The notes: generated by a model from the letters alone, not told the origin. A DNA stretch of 64,000 nucleotides from Catalinimonas niigatensis (GCF_030506285.1 NZ_CP119422.1:5505501-5569500), one strand, 5' to 3'. Shown: positions 34,075 to 44,615, numbered from the stretch's first letter. Translations and numbers: made by a program.

Positions 34075-34908
34075 CTAGTAGCTCTCATCTGCATTGGGAA
34101 ATTGTTTATTTTTTACATCCATAATAAAGTTTTTTACTGCCGCATCCATTGTTGAACCAAGTTCAGCATACCGGCGCAAGAAACGTGGCTGAAAATCCTG
34201 AGTGATCCCCAGCATATCATGTACCACCAATACCTGTCCATCTGTTCCATTACCAGCGCCAATCCCAATCGTAGGGATGCTTAGTACAGAGGATACCTCC
34301 TGGGCAAGTGCTGCAGGTACCTTTTCAAGAACCACTCCAAAACAACCGCATTCCTCCAGAATCTTGGCATCACGAATTAACTTATCAGCTTCGGATTTTT
34401 CTTTGGCTCTTACAGTATAAGTTCCAAACTGATAAATGGATTGGGGAGTGAGGCCGAGATGGCCCATCACCGGAACACCAGCCTTTACGATTCTTTCTAC
34501 CGACTGTTGTATTTCTTCTCCACCTTCTACCTTTACTCCATGTGCTCCGGATTCTTTCATGATACGGATGGATGATTTGAGTGCTTCTGAAGAATTTCCC
34601 TGATAACTTCCGAAAGGGATATCCACAATGACAAAGGCACGTTGGATGGCTCTCACTACAGATGAGGCATGGTAGATCATCTGGTCCAGAGTAATAGGTA
34701 GGGTAGTTTCATGTCCGGCCATCACATTAGAAGCAGAATCCCCTACCAGAATCACATCAATGCCCGCCTGGTCTAATATACGGGCCATGGAAAAGTCATA
34801 AGCCGTAAGCATCGCAATTTTCTCACCCCTAACTTTCATGGCCTGAAGCTGATGAGTGGTTACTCGTTTAACCTTGCTGCTATTATCTTCTGATGGATGT
34901 ACAGACAT
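34075..34908 (-). CDS. panB: 3-methyl-2-oxobutanoate hydroxymethyltransferase
   Basis: A 277-residue PanB, the first enzyme of pantothenate synthesis, which adds a hydroxymethyl group from 5,10-methylene-THF to alpha-ketoisovalerate. Recognisable are [48 protein letters not shown] (residues about 31-79) with the Mg-binding DS pair, [21 protein letters not shown] and the C-terminal [15 protein letters not shown]. PanB is a cytoplasmic decamer in characterised species. It is a single gene here; panC and panD are not adjacent. Confidence 0.96.
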   Translation of the reverse strand: MSVHPSEDNSSKVKRVTTHQLQAMKVRGEKIAMLTAYDFSMARILDQAGIDVILVGDSASNVMAGHETTLPITLDQMIYHASSVVRAIQRAFVIVDIPFGSYQGNSSEALKSSIRIMKESGAHGVKVEGGEEIQQSVERIVKAGVPVMGHLGLTPQSIYQFGTYTVRAKEKSEADKLIRDAKILEECGCFGVVLEKVPAALAQEVSSVLSIPTIGIGAGNGTDGQVLVVHDMLGITQDFQPRFLRRYAELGSTMDAAVKNFIMDVKNKQFPNADESY

Positions 34909-35339
34909 ATTTTCCGTATTTACTGGTTGCTTGAAAATCGTTTTTGTCTTCTATATCTTAAAATCTAAGAAAGAAATACATTGAAATGATGCAAATTTTA
35001 AAGGAGTTGAGCTAATTTCCTTTTCTTACCATTAGCTTAGGGTCATTAGATTTCAGAAGTAAGACTCTGAGAATAGTTTGACAATATAGAAGAAAGATAC
35101 TAAATTATAATATCTACTATACTCTAAATCGCTTTCAAAACGTATAAAGAAAGTCATTCCCTAATTTTATGTACAATTTTAATGAGGTAATTTTTTTATA
35201 AATAGCAGAAATTTGGCCTCCTTTTAAAGTTAACTTCCTAAAATCATAGCATGTTGCTTTTCTCTTCTTAGTATTTTTTTATTATAATAAAACTAATATA
35301 TAATTGCATTAAGTAAATAGTAAGCAATTACCTTTGGCA
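34909..35339. other. AT-rich intergenic region
   Basis: About 430 bases between divergent panB and the small gene at 35340, with no credible coding sequence. A TACCTTTG at 35329-35336 matches the Bacteroidota -7 element TAnnTTTG. It lies so close to the ATG at 35340 that it would require transcription to begin at or inside the coding sequence, so I do not call it a promoter. Confidence 0.45.
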
Positions 35340-35747
35340 ATGAATAGATATCATGAATTGTTGAAAATGCCTGAATCAGGAGAAAGATTCTACAAAGAGT
35401 TTCAGGGAATCCTGCCTCAGGAAAAGTTTTTTACAGAACTTGGTTTTGTTAAAAACTGTGATGATTTTCAGTGGGCTTTTAATAAGTTTCTTATCCATGA
35501 CAAAGGGAGCTTGTATAAGACCAATACCCTTATTCGTTCATACTTCTATGATCATAAAGAACACGTAAAAAGGCTGATGCTTTTTGCAGTATACATCAAA
35601 GAGTACCTGGTAAATGTAGAAGCCTTATTACTACAATATGAGTATTACGAGCTTATGAGAAAGTTTCTGGATGCTCGCGAAAAAATCAATAACCTTATCA
35701 ATATGTTATTTAGCTTCTCATTTGAGGAGCCCATGCTGATTGATTAA
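35340..35747 (+). CDS. Hypothetical helical protein
   Basis: A 135-residue protein from the ATG at 35340. It is soluble and probably all-helical, with many Tyr, Phe, Leu and Lys residues (ERFYKEFQGIL, KRLMLFAVYIKEYLVNVEALLLQYEYYELMRKF at about 82-115, KINNLINMLFSFSF). No family was recognised. Its last 30 bases overlap the end of the convergent P1-peptidase gene. Confidence 0.6.
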   Translation: MNRYHELLKMPESGERFYKEFQGILPQEKFFTELGFVKNCDDFQWAFNKFLIHDKGSLYKTNTLIRSYFYDHKEHVKRLMLFAVYIKEYLVNVEALLLQYEYYELMRKFLDAREKINNLINMLFSFSFEEPMLID

Positions 35748-36854
35748 TTTAAGCACTTGCTGTTCTGGCAGCGCTTCTACTTCGCCATGAAAACCCTGCA
35801 TCGTTTCGGCGGTGAAAAGAGCGTTGTAAATGGCTTCCTCAGTTGCTTCAATTGTTGCCAAAAAGAGCGGACTCATATGGTCATTACTCAAAACTGAGGT
35901 ATTGAGTAATGCTTTTTCAGAAGAATAAGGAACTCTTATTGCTTCAGCAGTAGAAAAAGCAATGACATAATCGCCACTTCCATTAGAAGCAATACCCCCG
36001 GTACGTGCCAGGCCCAACATGGCTCTTTTGGCCAATCTTTTTAAGTTGCGGCTGTCCAATGGTGCATTGGTGGCTACTACAATCATACAAGAGCCATCCG
36101 TATCTTTTTGAGTAGGTTCAGCGGTCTGGTTTTTCAACAATTCTTCAATGGGTAAACCTTTGATGTGTAGCACTCCACCAAAATTTGCCTGCACCAGCAC
36201 TCCCACAGTATAGTTACCTGACTCTTCCGATACTCTTCGGGAAGAAGATCCTATGCCTCCTTTGTAAGCAAAGCAGCGGGTTCCTGTACCGGCACCTACA
36301 TTTCCCTGTGCTACTGGTCCTGACTTTGCCTGCTTCAGGGCAGAGTGAATATGTTCTTCTTTGACATGCTGACCACGGATATCATTAAGAAAACCATCAT
36401 TGGTTTCTCCCACCAGAGCATTGACTGACCCTATATTTTCATTCCCTGGAATCTCCAGAGTATATTGAACAAGGGCATTAATTCCAGAAGCTACATTGAG
36501 CGTGTTGGTAAGGACAATAGGAGTTTCAAGATTACCTAATTCTTCTACCTGGGTAGATCCTGCCAATTTACCAAATCCGTTACCTACATAGATAGCTGCT
36601 GGTACTTTCTGCTGAAACATATTGCCTGCATACGGGAGAATCACAGTTGCGCCGGTACGTATACTATCTCCTTTGATCAGGGTTTCATGTCCGACGAGCA
36701 CCCCTTCCACATCAGTGATAGCATTATTTGGACCCGTAGATAGAATCCCGGTGCTTACTCCGTAGGAGCGAAGTGTCTGGTTTTGTGCTTTGATAATATG
36801 AGCACTTAAAAAAATGGAAAAAGTAAATAGAACAAAGAAAATGTTTTTCATCAA
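35718..36854 (-). CDS. P1-family (DmpA-type) aminopeptidase, secreted
   Basis: A 378-residue Ntn-hydrolase of the DmpA/BapA group, which cuts itself into two chains and then releases N-terminal residues or beta-peptides. The nucleophile is seen as Ser255 in TDGSCMIVVATNAPLD (Gly254-Ser255 is the expected cleavage bond). Other conserved parts are TDVEGVLVGHETL, VLTNTLNVASG, GNVGAGTGTRCFAYKGGIGSSSR (by position, about 185-207) and RLAKRAMLGLARTGGIASNGSGDYVIAFSTAE (by position). A signal peptide (about 1-23, cleavage after IKAQ) sends it to the periplasm, unlike the cytoplasmic DmpA. Its start codon overlaps the stop of the DUF5916 gene (ATGA). Confidence 0.9.
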   Translation of the reverse strand: MMKNIFFVLFTFSIFLSAHIIKAQNQTLRSYGVSTGILSTGPNNAITDVEGVLVGHETLIKGDSIRTGATVILPYAGNMFQQKVPAAIYVGNGFGKLAGSTQVEELGNLETPIVLTNTLNVASGINALVQYTLEIPGNENIGSVNALVGETNDGFLNDIRGQHVKEEHIHSALKQAKSGPVAQGNVGAGTGTRCFAYKGGIGSSSRRVSEESGNYTVGVLVQANFGGVLHIKGLPIEELLKNQTAEPTQKDTDGSCMIVVATNAPLDSRNLKRLAKRAMLGLARTGGIASNGSGDYVIAFSTAEAIRVPYSSEKALLNTSVLSNDHMSPLFLATIEATEEAIYNALFTAETMQGFHGEVEALPEQQVLKLINQHGLLK

Positions 36855-39310
36855 CCGATGCTTTTGTCAGTACTTAGTTTTTTCATGAGCATTGAATAGT
36901 CTATGAAGTAAAGAACTCTAACGGATATGCTATTGCTTTGGGGTAAGTTATCCAATGTTTTGACATTATCCATATAACCTGCTCTCACAAAATTTTCATC
37001 ACTGGCAATATTGTTTTTCCATACGATGCTGATCTCACTGGCTGGAGCAAAAGTGTAAGTGTAGACCATATCAATATTGAATGCATTGTAATTTCTGTCC
37101 TGATTTTCTGCATAGTCACTATCCAGCAATTCACCTTCCTGGCCCAGGGTATAAAATTCCTGGTATTCAGCCACTGACCAATAGTGTCTCATTCTGAAGG
37201 TCAGTCCCATTTTATGATTGAAGGTGTACTTCGTATTGAAAATATTATTGATTGTGTTGATATCACGCTTTCCAAAAGTAATCAGATTTTCCACATGCTC
37301 GGCGTATCCAATATTGCTTTGGCTATTACTTAAGCTGACATAACTTGAAAATGCCAATTTATTATTGATCCTGATACTAGGACTAAGGCTGACATAGAGG
37401 CTTTGCTGATCTTCAAAATCAAAATCAGTATAGCTCACAGAACTTCCTATCACAAAGCGGTTTCTGTTATCAGATCGCAGATAAAATCCCAATTGATTGT
37501 AGGAAGGTTTGATAACATATCTGCCCTCTACCCGGGGTTCAAAATAGTCAAAACGCTCAGTTGGGGCTATTTTATAGTTAAAGCTAAAGTTTACAAAGTT
37601 AGTTAGGTTTCCGCTTATTCTGGCTGCTACATCAAAGCCTGTGAACACAAAAGGCTTATAAAGACGGGCATACATGATGTCCAGATCTGTATACAGGTCC
37701 AGAAATTTCCAAAAAGGATTATATATATTATAACCAAGATTAGTTGAAGTGCGCCATTCATTATTAGCACTCAAATAACCCAGATCGTTAGGATCAAATG
37801 TGTCATTCTCTACATAATTGGTAATGCTTGTCCTCAAATTACCACCCGTCTTGGCTAGTGATAGAGAATAAGAATGACCAAATTCATTGCTACCATCTTC
37901 AAAACCATATTTCTGACTTACTGCTCCTCTACCGTACACTGCATAAAGATTTCCTTTGTTGGCAAACCTAAAGGCTGTACCGGTTAGGTTAGCATCATAG
38001 TAATGTCCCTGACGAAGTACATGGTTGTTGACAAAACTTATGTAAGAGTTGTTTTTGAGGCTTTGATCAACGGCAATTACATTATAGTTGGTTAGGGGAT
38101 CGGTCAGTACTTCGCGTACCTCTCCGCTTTCCGTATCTTTGATTACCGCATGCATTTCACGGGTAAGCCCATTAAATATACCCAAGCCTAATCCTTTGCG
38201 CGTACGTCCGGAGATTTTAGTGGCATTGATTAGTGAACTTTCATTCGGATTGTTTAGGATCTCTTCATTTTCACCCAGAAGATCCTCCACATTATCATAC
38301 AGCAAAGGTTTACCGCCGACTCTTCTGGAGTAGAAGTAGCCGCCTTTTTCAAACAATTCAGTGCCTTCTTTAAAAAACTGCCTGTTTTCGTTGAATTGCA
38401 CTTCAAAAGGAGAGAGGTTGAGTACCTGATTGTCAGATACCACCTGCCCAAAATCCGGAACCAGTATCATATCTAAAGTAAAAGCATCATTGATCCCATA
38501 ACGCAGGTCCATACCACCATTGATTCTTTTGCTCAAGCTTGCAGGGTTTTCAGTATCCCCGGAATACTGATCTACATAGGCAGACAGATAAGGTGACACT
38601 GAAAGGCGTACCGGTGATTTAACGTTGGTTACTCCGCTTAAGCGGCCAAACTGATTGACAAACCCATTGACCTGAGGGTCTATTTTATTCCAATAGTTAT
38701 ATTCGTTTTTGCGGCGAATGACACGGCGAAAATTAACGCCCCATTGCTGGATGGGAGTTTTGGGAAAACGAAGTGCGGATAAGGGGATTTCCATCTCCAG
38801 ATACCAATTGGTTTCGTCTATACTCACTGCGCTCAACCATCCGGCATTCCAGCTTTTGTCAGAACCCATAGCGGTCCAGCGTTGATCAAGCTGGACTCCG
38901 GCAGCAGAAACCACAAACTCAAAGGCATTGATATCGTCGTCGTAAGTATCAAAATAAACACCAAAAGCATCGGAGAAACCGGTGTAGTCACGACTGGTGA
39001 ACTCGCGCATGATACTATCGGCAGACACATCATAAAGTATGGCTCCGATGTAAATAGATGAGTTGTCATAAAGAACAGTTACCTCAGTAGGGGCAGAAGG
39101 TGTTTTTCCCGGGATGGGACTGCGCTGTGTAAAACCACTGGCAGGACAAAGGACATGCTGCCAGACTTCTTCGTCAAGTACACCGTCAATTTTTGGAGCT
39201 GACTGGATGCGGGTAGCAAAAAAGTCCTTAGGAAATGCATCGTTAGCGTACACGTTGGCTCCAACGAGAATAAATGATAAATAAAGTAAGGCGTATAAAA
39301 TCTTTGACAT
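36851..39310 (-). CDS. DUF5916 surface protein with CBM9-like domain
   Basis: An 819-residue exported protein: signal peptide at about 1-22, then a CBM9-type beta-sandwich (KIDGVLDEEVWQHV at about 40-53, VTVLYDNSSIYIGAIL, GFSDAFGVYFDTYDD, WYLEMEIPLSALRFP). A long C-terminal region follows (about 240-819) with strand after strand of aromatic and charged residues, as expected for an outer-membrane barrel-like DUF5916 domain. Members are abundant in Bacteroidota and often occur beside extracytoplasmic peptidases. The function is unproven. The last bases overlap the start of the P1 peptidase, so the two proteins are made together. Confidence 0.85.
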   Translation of the reverse strand: MSKILYALLYLSFILVGANVYANDAFPKDFFATRIQSAPKIDGVLDEEVWQHVLCPASGFTQRSPIPGKTPSAPTEVTVLYDNSSIYIGAILYDVSADSIMREFTSRDYTGFSDAFGVYFDTYDDDINAFEFVVSAAGVQLDQRWTAMGSDKSWNAGWLSAVSIDETNWYLEMEIPLSALRFPKTPIQQWGVNFRRVIRRKNEYNYWNKIDPQVNGFVNQFGRLSGVTNVKSPVRLSVSPYLSAYVDQYSGDTENPASLSKRINGGMDLRYGINDAFTLDMILVPDFGQVVSDNQVLNLSPFEVQFNENRQFFKEGTELFEKGGYFYSRRVGGKPLLYDNVEDLLGENEEILNNPNESSLINATKISGRTRKGLGLGIFNGLTREMHAVIKDTESGEVREVLTDPLTNYNVIAVDQSLKNNSYISFVNNHVLRQGHYYDANLTGTAFRFANKGNLYAVYGRGAVSQKYGFEDGSNEFGHSYSLSLAKTGGNLRTSITNYVENDTFDPNDLGYLSANNEWRTSTNLGYNIYNPFWKFLDLYTDLDIMYARLYKPFVFTGFDVAARISGNLTNFVNFSFNYKIAPTERFDYFEPRVEGRYVIKPSYNQLGFYLRSDNRNRFVIGSSVSYTDFDFEDQQSLYVSLSPSIRINNKLAFSSYVSLSNSQSNIGYAEHVENLITFGKRDINTINNIFNTKYTFNHKMGLTFRMRHYWSVAEYQEFYTLGQEGELLDSDYAENQDRNYNAFNIDMVYTYTFAPASEISIVWKNNIASDENFVRAGYMDNVKTLDNLPQSNSISVRVLYFIDYSMLMKKLSTDKSIG

Positions 39311-39541
39311 GAGGTGAAAATGAGTTAATCACTAAGGCCAGAAAATCAAATAAGCATTGTGAAATAACGCTATTTGACTATTGATAAAACAGATCTCCGA
39401 CAACCGAATAATGGAAATCAGTGCTACAATAAAGTAAAGAAATGTACTTTCTTCCAGTTAGTCTAAATTATAACATTACACCTGTTATATTGAAAATAAT
39501 ATTGACAAGAAGGTGTAATTATAAAAGTGTGCAAATAGAAT

Positions 39542-41980
39542 ATGGCTGAATATAGCTTTTTCTTAAATTTTAAAAAAGAAAGAATTTTAATTTTGTTAGG
39601 GATAATTTTTTTACCTCTTCAGGCGTGGTCGCAGACCCTAAAAATTAAAGATGCTATTTCACGACAAGGCATTGCCGAGGTAGTAGTCTATGCTTCTGAT
39701 AACCAATTGTATAGACAAACCAATCATCAGGGTGAACTTTCATTAGACCCATTTATAAATGAGGACACCTTATTTTTCCAGCATCCGGCCTATCAGGAGG
39801 TTAAACTTTCTTTGTCTGAAATCCAACAAATGAAATATCGGGTGTATATGGAGGAAAAAGTGATACAAATGCCTGAAGCGGTGATCATGGTAAACCGTTG
39901 GGAACAGAATAAGGAAGAAATCCCACATCAGATCGTATCAGTAAAGCCCTCAGATATTGCTTTCCAAAATCCGCAAACAGCCGCAGATATTTTGGACAAA
40001 ACAGGACAGGTGTTTGTACAAAAAAGTCAGTTAGGTGGTGGAAGTCCCATGATCCGGGGATTTTCAGCCAATTCGGTTTTGATTGTAGTAGATGGTGTAA
40101 GGATGAACAATGCGATCTTTCGTAGTGGAAATCTACAGAATATCATCAATATTGATCCCAGTATTATTGGCGAAGCCGAAGTAGTATTCGGGCCGGGATC
40201 GGTCATTTATGGAAGCGATGCCTTGGGAGGTGTGATGGATTTTCATACCCGCCTGGCTCAATACTCTACCAGCGACAAACTTGAAATAGAAGGGTCAGCC
40301 ATGGCCAGATATGCTTCGGCCAATCAGGAAAAAACCGGGCATTTTGATATCAGTTTAAAAGGCAGGAGATTTAGCGCACTTACTTCTTTAACCTACAGTG
40401 ATTTTGACGATCTAAGGGCCGGGAGTAAGCATACTGATGAATTTCCTGACTTTGGAAAAAGATACAATTATGCGGTACGTACCCGTGGCGAGGATTCTTT
40501 AGCCAGTAATCCTGATGTGAATATGCAGGTGCCATCAGGATATCGCCAGATCAACCTGATGCAGAAGTTACAGTATCGGCTGGCAAACAAAACTGAACTT
40601 GTGTATGGCTTGCTGTACAGCACCACTTCTGACATTCCCCGTTACGATCGTCTGATTGTTTATGACGAAAACGGGCTGCCGGAAGACGCTGAGTGGTATT
40701 ATGGCCCTCAGGAGTGGATGATGCATAGTCTGAAAGCTAAGTTTTATCAGAAGAACAAAATGTTTGATGAAGCCAAACTTACTGTAGCTTATCAATATTT
40801 TGAAGAGAGCCGCAATGACAGAGGTTATCAAAGTGCAAACCTGAGAACGCGTACCGAACAGGTGAATGCATATACCATTAACTTTGATGCCGATAAAGTA
40901 TTTAATCCAAAGCATCAGATGTTCTATGGTGCTGAAATGGTATACAATACTGTTGCTTCTGAAGGAACACGAAAAAACCTGAATACGGAAGAAGTAGAAC
41001 CTACTTCAACACGCTATCCTGATGGAGGAAGTGAGTATACTACCGCAGCACTTTACCTGAATCACAAATGGAACTTTGATCCGCACTTTACGCTCAATAC
41101 TGGTTTGAGATATAGCCGAGTATGGCTGGAATCTCGTTTTACAGAAAACTCATTGTATGATTTTCCTTACGATCAAATTTCTCTCAATACCGGTGCATTG
41201 AGTGGGAGTGCCGGACTGGTGTATCGCCCTGATGCCAGCTGGCAGCTAAACTTTCTGCTTTCGTCAGGGTTTCGCTCCCCCAATGTAGATGATGCCGGCA
41301 AAGTGTTTGATTCTGAACCCGGAAATGTGGTGGTCCCTAATCCTGATTTGGGTCCTGAATACAGTTATAATGGTGAAATTGGAGTCAGTAAGCGGATTGG
41401 AGAGAAGTTGAGGGCAGAGGGAGTGGTCTTTTATTCCTGGCTTCGCGATGCCATGGTGAGAAGAAATTATAGCTTCAACGGAATGGATAGCATACTCTAT
41501 GATGGTGAACTTAGTCGCGTACAGGCCATAGCAAATGCAGGAAAAGCCTATGTATTTGGCTTTAGTCTTAATGCTGAGTATACGATTCTGCCTGAACTTG
41601 CTTTGCAATCTACTCTTACTTATACCAGTGGGCGTGATCTGGAACAAGATGCTGCCTTGCGTCATGCGGCACCGCTGTTTGGAAGTACCAGACTGAGCTA
41701 TCGAGAGGGAAAGTTCAGGGGAGAATTTTCTGTCCGTTACAATGGAGCCATTGCTTACGAAGACCTGGCCCCTTCGGAGCAAAATAAACCTTATCTGTAT
41801 ACAGAAGATGGCGCACTGGCCTGGTATACGCTCAATTTGATAGGAAACTATCAATTCAATGAGTACCTGCAATTTAGTGGAGGCATGGAGAATATTCTTG
41901 ACAGGCACTATTGGCCTTATTCATCAGGTATTGCAGCTCCAGGCAGAAATCTGATCGTTTCGCTTAGGGCTCATTTTTGA
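39542..41980 (+). CDS. TonB-dependent receptor, haem/haemoglobin-type
   Basis: An 812-residue outer-membrane receptor: signal peptide (about 1-31), a short carboxypeptidase-regulatory-like domain (about 33-100, LKIKDAISRQGIAEVVVYASDNQLYRQTNHQGELSLD by position), a plug domain (about 125-240; SPMIRGFSANSVLIVVDGVRMNN), and a beta barrel ending in the terminal aromatic LRAHF. The barrel segment FRSPNVDDAGKVFD is reminiscent of haem/haemoglobin TonB receptors. Substrate assignment is inference. It converges on the second receptor gene with 16 bases between them. Confidence 0.88.
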   Translation: MAEYSFFLNFKKERILILLGIIFLPLQAWSQTLKIKDAISRQGIAEVVVYASDNQLYRQTNHQGELSLDPFINEDTLFFQHPAYQEVKLSLSEIQQMKYRVYMEEKVIQMPEAVIMVNRWEQNKEEIPHQIVSVKPSDIAFQNPQTAADILDKTGQVFVQKSQLGGGSPMIRGFSANSVLIVVDGVRMNNAIFRSGNLQNIINIDPSIIGEAEVVFGPGSVIYGSDALGGVMDFHTRLAQYSTSDKLEIEGSAMARYASANQEKTGHFDISLKGRRFSALTSLTYSDFDDLRAGSKHTDEFPDFGKRYNYAVRTRGEDSLASNPDVNMQVPSGYRQINLMQKLQYRLANKTELVYGLLYSTTSDIPRYDRLIVYDENGLPEDAEWYYGPQEWMMHSLKAKFYQKNKMFDEAKLTVAYQYFEESRNDRGYQSANLRTRTEQVNAYTINFDADKVFNPKHQMFYGAEMVYNTVASEGTRKNLNTEEVEPTSTRYPDGGSEYTTAALYLNHKWNFDPHFTLNTGLRYSRVWLESRFTENSLYDFPYDQISLNTGALSGSAGLVYRPDASWQLNFLLSSGFRSPNVDDAGKVFDSEPGNVVVPNPDLGPEYSYNGEIGVSKRIGEKLRAEGVVFYSWLRDAMVRRNYSFNGMDSILYDGELSRVQAIANAGKAYVFGFSLNAEYTILPELALQSTLTYTSGRDLEQDAALRHAAPLFGSTRLSYREGKFRGEFSVRYNGAIAYEDLAPSEQNKPYLYTEDGALAWYTLNLIGNYQFNEYLQFSGGMENILDRHYWPYSSGIAAPGRNLIVSLRAHF

Positions 41981-41996
41981 TGCACCAAATCACTAC

Positions 41997-44090
41997 TCAA
42001 TAATTGAAATGCATCTTAAGTCCCGCGTAGTAATTGCGATCAGGAGCAGGTTGATAGTAACGACCTCCCAGAGCGTTCAGGTCATTGCCTAAACTGTATT
42101 TTTGATCCAGTAGATTATTGACTCCGGCAAACAATTCCAGACGCAAGCCCTCGCTGATTTGCCAGCGGTATCCTGCTTTTAACAGAACCAGTTGGTAAGC
42201 ATCAGCATATACTGTGTTGGCATCGTTAAGGGGAATTTCATCATTAAAATTCAAAGAGCCATTGAGATAAAATCCCCCATTGGTTTCCAGCGTAGTGGCC
42301 AAAACGAAAATATTGGGAGAGACACCAGTCAGATCATTGCCGGAGAAATCCTGTAAAGTATCTCCTTCAAATTTGGTGTATTCCTTGAAGACAAAATTGT
42401 GCAGCGTATAGGAGAGTTGTACTTCAAAATTTCTGATCAGACCCTCACTCTCCTGAATGGCGAAATAGGTAAAACCTGCTTCCAGTCCTCTTTGATCAGT
42501 TGAACCAGTATTGGTAAAGAGTACGGTACCGCGATCGGATTGCTGCTGCACGATGGTTTCATCCAATTGAAAATAGAAAGCACTGATATCAAAATTCAGT
42601 TTGCCATTCCAGGTATTTCCTCTCACACCTACTTCATAATTCACTCCTTTTTCAGGTCTCAGGCCCAGATTGATGCTTCCTTCGTTGGTTCGCACATCTT
42701 CAATGGTAGGAGGGGAAAATCCGTAACTGATACTTCCGTGCGCCGCAATGGTATTGAACTGCTTCGTCAAACCAATACGAGGTACCCATACCGGCTCAAA
42801 ATCTTTGACTACCCTATAGGCAGAATCCAGGAGGTTATCTACCAGGCGGTTGATGTCGTATTTCAGATGGTTGCGACTAAGTCCGAGGGTAAGGAAAAAA
42901 TCCTGGGGTAATTCCAGTTCGGCACGTCCAAAGATCAGCGACTGGTTACTTTTGAGTTCGTCATCAAAGTTAAGTGCTCCCGGATTGCCATAGTCATTCT
43001 CAAAATTCCTGGCAATATTAACACCTGACTGTAACTCTCCGCCTAGCGTAAAGCGGGTTTCAAAGCCGAAAAGGGGAGTGATGTATTCGAAGCGGGTACG
43101 TCCTCCGCCAGCCATACGACTGTCTCTTTTATAATCTAAATTGAATGGATTCTCGAAAAAGCTGAAATCACCATAAATGGTTGTGAGGTTACTGAGTTTA
43201 TCATTCCATTGATAATCATGACTTAAGCCAAACAGTACATACTCCTGATCTATACCGGCGTCTGATTCTTCGCTACCCAGGGCAAATGGATTGGACGGGC
43301 GTGCCTGTCTGGGATTTTCGTTGAATTGTTCCAGATTGAGTCCACCGGGAATTTCATAAGAAAGGTCGGAATAGAGAAAGCTGGCAGAAAGTTCTCTTTT
43401 TTCTGAAAGGTCAAATTTACCATGCAACTCTATGACGTCTCTTTCCAAGGCTGTATGGTTGCGATAGCCTTCTGATTCCTGATGAGCATATTTGAAAGTA
43501 TAAGTGGCATTTTCCGTTACCTGATTAACTGTGGTGGAATAGCGTTGCAGCCCATAAGAGCCCCACATCGCCTCAGCTCCTATGTAATTTTGCTGTTGCC
43601 ATTGGTTTTCACTTTGAATATTCACTACGCCTCCGGTTCCTGCCCCATAAATACTACCGGCAGGACCTTTAATTACCTCAATGCTGCCCATATTGATGAT
43701 GTCCAGTAAGTTGAAGTTGGTGCTGCCCGAAGGCTCGGTAAAGGGAATATTGTTCCAATACACTTTGATATTGCGCACCCCAAAAGGAGATCTCAGGGTA
43801 CTTCCCCGGATTGCGATGCGGTAACTGCCGGGAGAGCGTTCTTCCATCCTTACGCCCGGAATGATATTCATAGCGGGCAATACGGAAGTTTCGTCCAGCG
43901 CAGCAATTTGTTGAGAGGTAATAAGGGCTACCGCACCCGGTGTCTGTAGTAGCTTACGATTTGCATCGTATCCAATAACAGTAATTTCATTCAGTAATTT
44001 TGTCTGTATGCTATCTTCTTTCTGTTCCTGTGCAAAAAGTGAGGGCGCAACTAAAAAAAGTGCGAGAGTTAGGCGGATGTATATTTTCAT
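41997..44090 (-). CDS. TonB-dependent receptor, FecA-like
   Basis: A 697-residue outer-membrane receptor: signal peptide at about 1-20, then no regulatory-like extension. The plug domain spans about 30-150 (TPGAVALITSQQIAALDE, AIRGSTLRSPFGVRNIKVYWNNIPFTEPSGSTNFNLLD by position). The barrel ends in GLKMHFNY. The plug resembles the ferric-citrate-type receptors. It has no adjacent regulator (fecI/fecR) or siderophore gene. Presence next to the haem-type receptor suggests an iron role, but this is inference. Confidence 0.87.
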   Translation of the reverse strand: MKIYIRLTLALFLVAPSLFAQEQKEDSIQTKLLNEITVIGYDANRKLLQTPGAVALITSQQIAALDETSVLPAMNIIPGVRMEERSPGSYRIAIRGSTLRSPFGVRNIKVYWNNIPFTEPSGSTNFNLLDIINMGSIEVIKGPAGSIYGAGTGGVVNIQSENQWQQQNYIGAEAMWGSYGLQRYSTTVNQVTENATYTFKYAHQESEGYRNHTALERDVIELHGKFDLSEKRELSASFLYSDLSYEIPGGLNLEQFNENPRQARPSNPFALGSEESDAGIDQEYVLFGLSHDYQWNDKLSNLTTIYGDFSFFENPFNLDYKRDSRMAGGGRTRFEYITPLFGFETRFTLGGELQSGVNIARNFENDYGNPGALNFDDELKSNQSLIFGRAELELPQDFFLTLGLSRNHLKYDINRLVDNLLDSAYRVVKDFEPVWVPRIGLTKQFNTIAAHGSISYGFSPPTIEDVRTNEGSINLGLRPEKGVNYEVGVRGNTWNGKLNFDISAFYFQLDETIVQQQSDRGTVLFTNTGSTDQRGLEAGFTYFAIQESEGLIRNFEVQLSYTLHNFVFKEYTKFEGDTLQDFSGNDLTGVSPNIFVLATTLETNGGFYLNGSLNFNDEIPLNDANTVYADAYQLVLLKAGYRWQISEGLRLELFAGVNNLLDQKYSLGNDLNALGGRYYQPAPDRNYYAGLKMHFNY

Positions 44091-44172
44091 GTAATCGTTT
44101 CATTGTAACTTTGAGGCATGAAAGTAAGACAATGAACAGAAAATTGATAGCAGAAAGTAAAAAATAAGGATA

Positions 44173-44565
44173 TTACTCTACTTCCCAGGTAATTGCTACC
44201 TGCTGCTTTCCAAACTCTTTAGCCATTGCGAGGTCTTCTCCCATGTAAACATCAATCCGTTTTTCCCAGCGTTTGTTCATTTTATCTAATACTCGGTATG
44301 TACCTGGCAAACCTTCAATCTTTACTCTGGTGTTGTAGTCAAATCCCTCTTCCTGTAAAAGGTCACGGGATACGGCAATGGCTTTCATACCTGGCTCAAG
44401 CTGATCTCCCCAGGCTGCCGTGGCTGCATCGCCTTTCTTTGTTTGTGCTTCTACAGAATTATAGGCAGTGGCTGTAACTTCCAACGTCTTTGTCTCTGCA
44501 CATGAGGCCAGAAAAATCAAAGCAATGAAGATGACAAAATTATGGTTGCGAGTAAAAATTTTCAT
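44173..44565 (-). CDS. 3D-domain lipoprotein
   Basis: A 130-residue lipoprotein with signal and lipobox LASC (Cys22), followed by a 3D domain, the double-psi barrel named for its three Asp residues, as in MltA and Gram-positive Rpf/stationary-phase wall proteins. VTATAYNS, PGMKAIAVSRDLL, YRVLDKMNKRWEKRIDVYMG and the terminal VAITW are the expected elements; the DKMN and RIDVYMG Asp residues are visible. It is thus a candidate envelope or peptidoglycan-acting protein. It lies in the gap between the FecA-like receptor and a DUF72 gene. Confidence 0.8.
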   Translation of the reverse strand: MKIFTRNHNFVIFIALIFLASCAETKTLEVTATAYNSVEAQTKKGDAATAAWGDQLEPGMKAIAVSRDLLQEEGFDYNTRVKIEGLPGTYRVLDKMNKRWEKRIDVYMGEDLAMAKEFGKQQVAITWEVE

Positions 44566-44615
44566 CGGTCTATAAAGTTGGTTCTCAGTATTAACAGGAA
44601 AGCGAGCCTATATGT

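Noticed and set aside
35329-35336. TACCTTTG as a Bacteroidota -7 promoter element for the gene at 35340
   Set aside because: It is only four bases in front of the ATG, so transcription would begin at or inside the gene, and the spacer to a possible TTG at 35304-35306 is too long.
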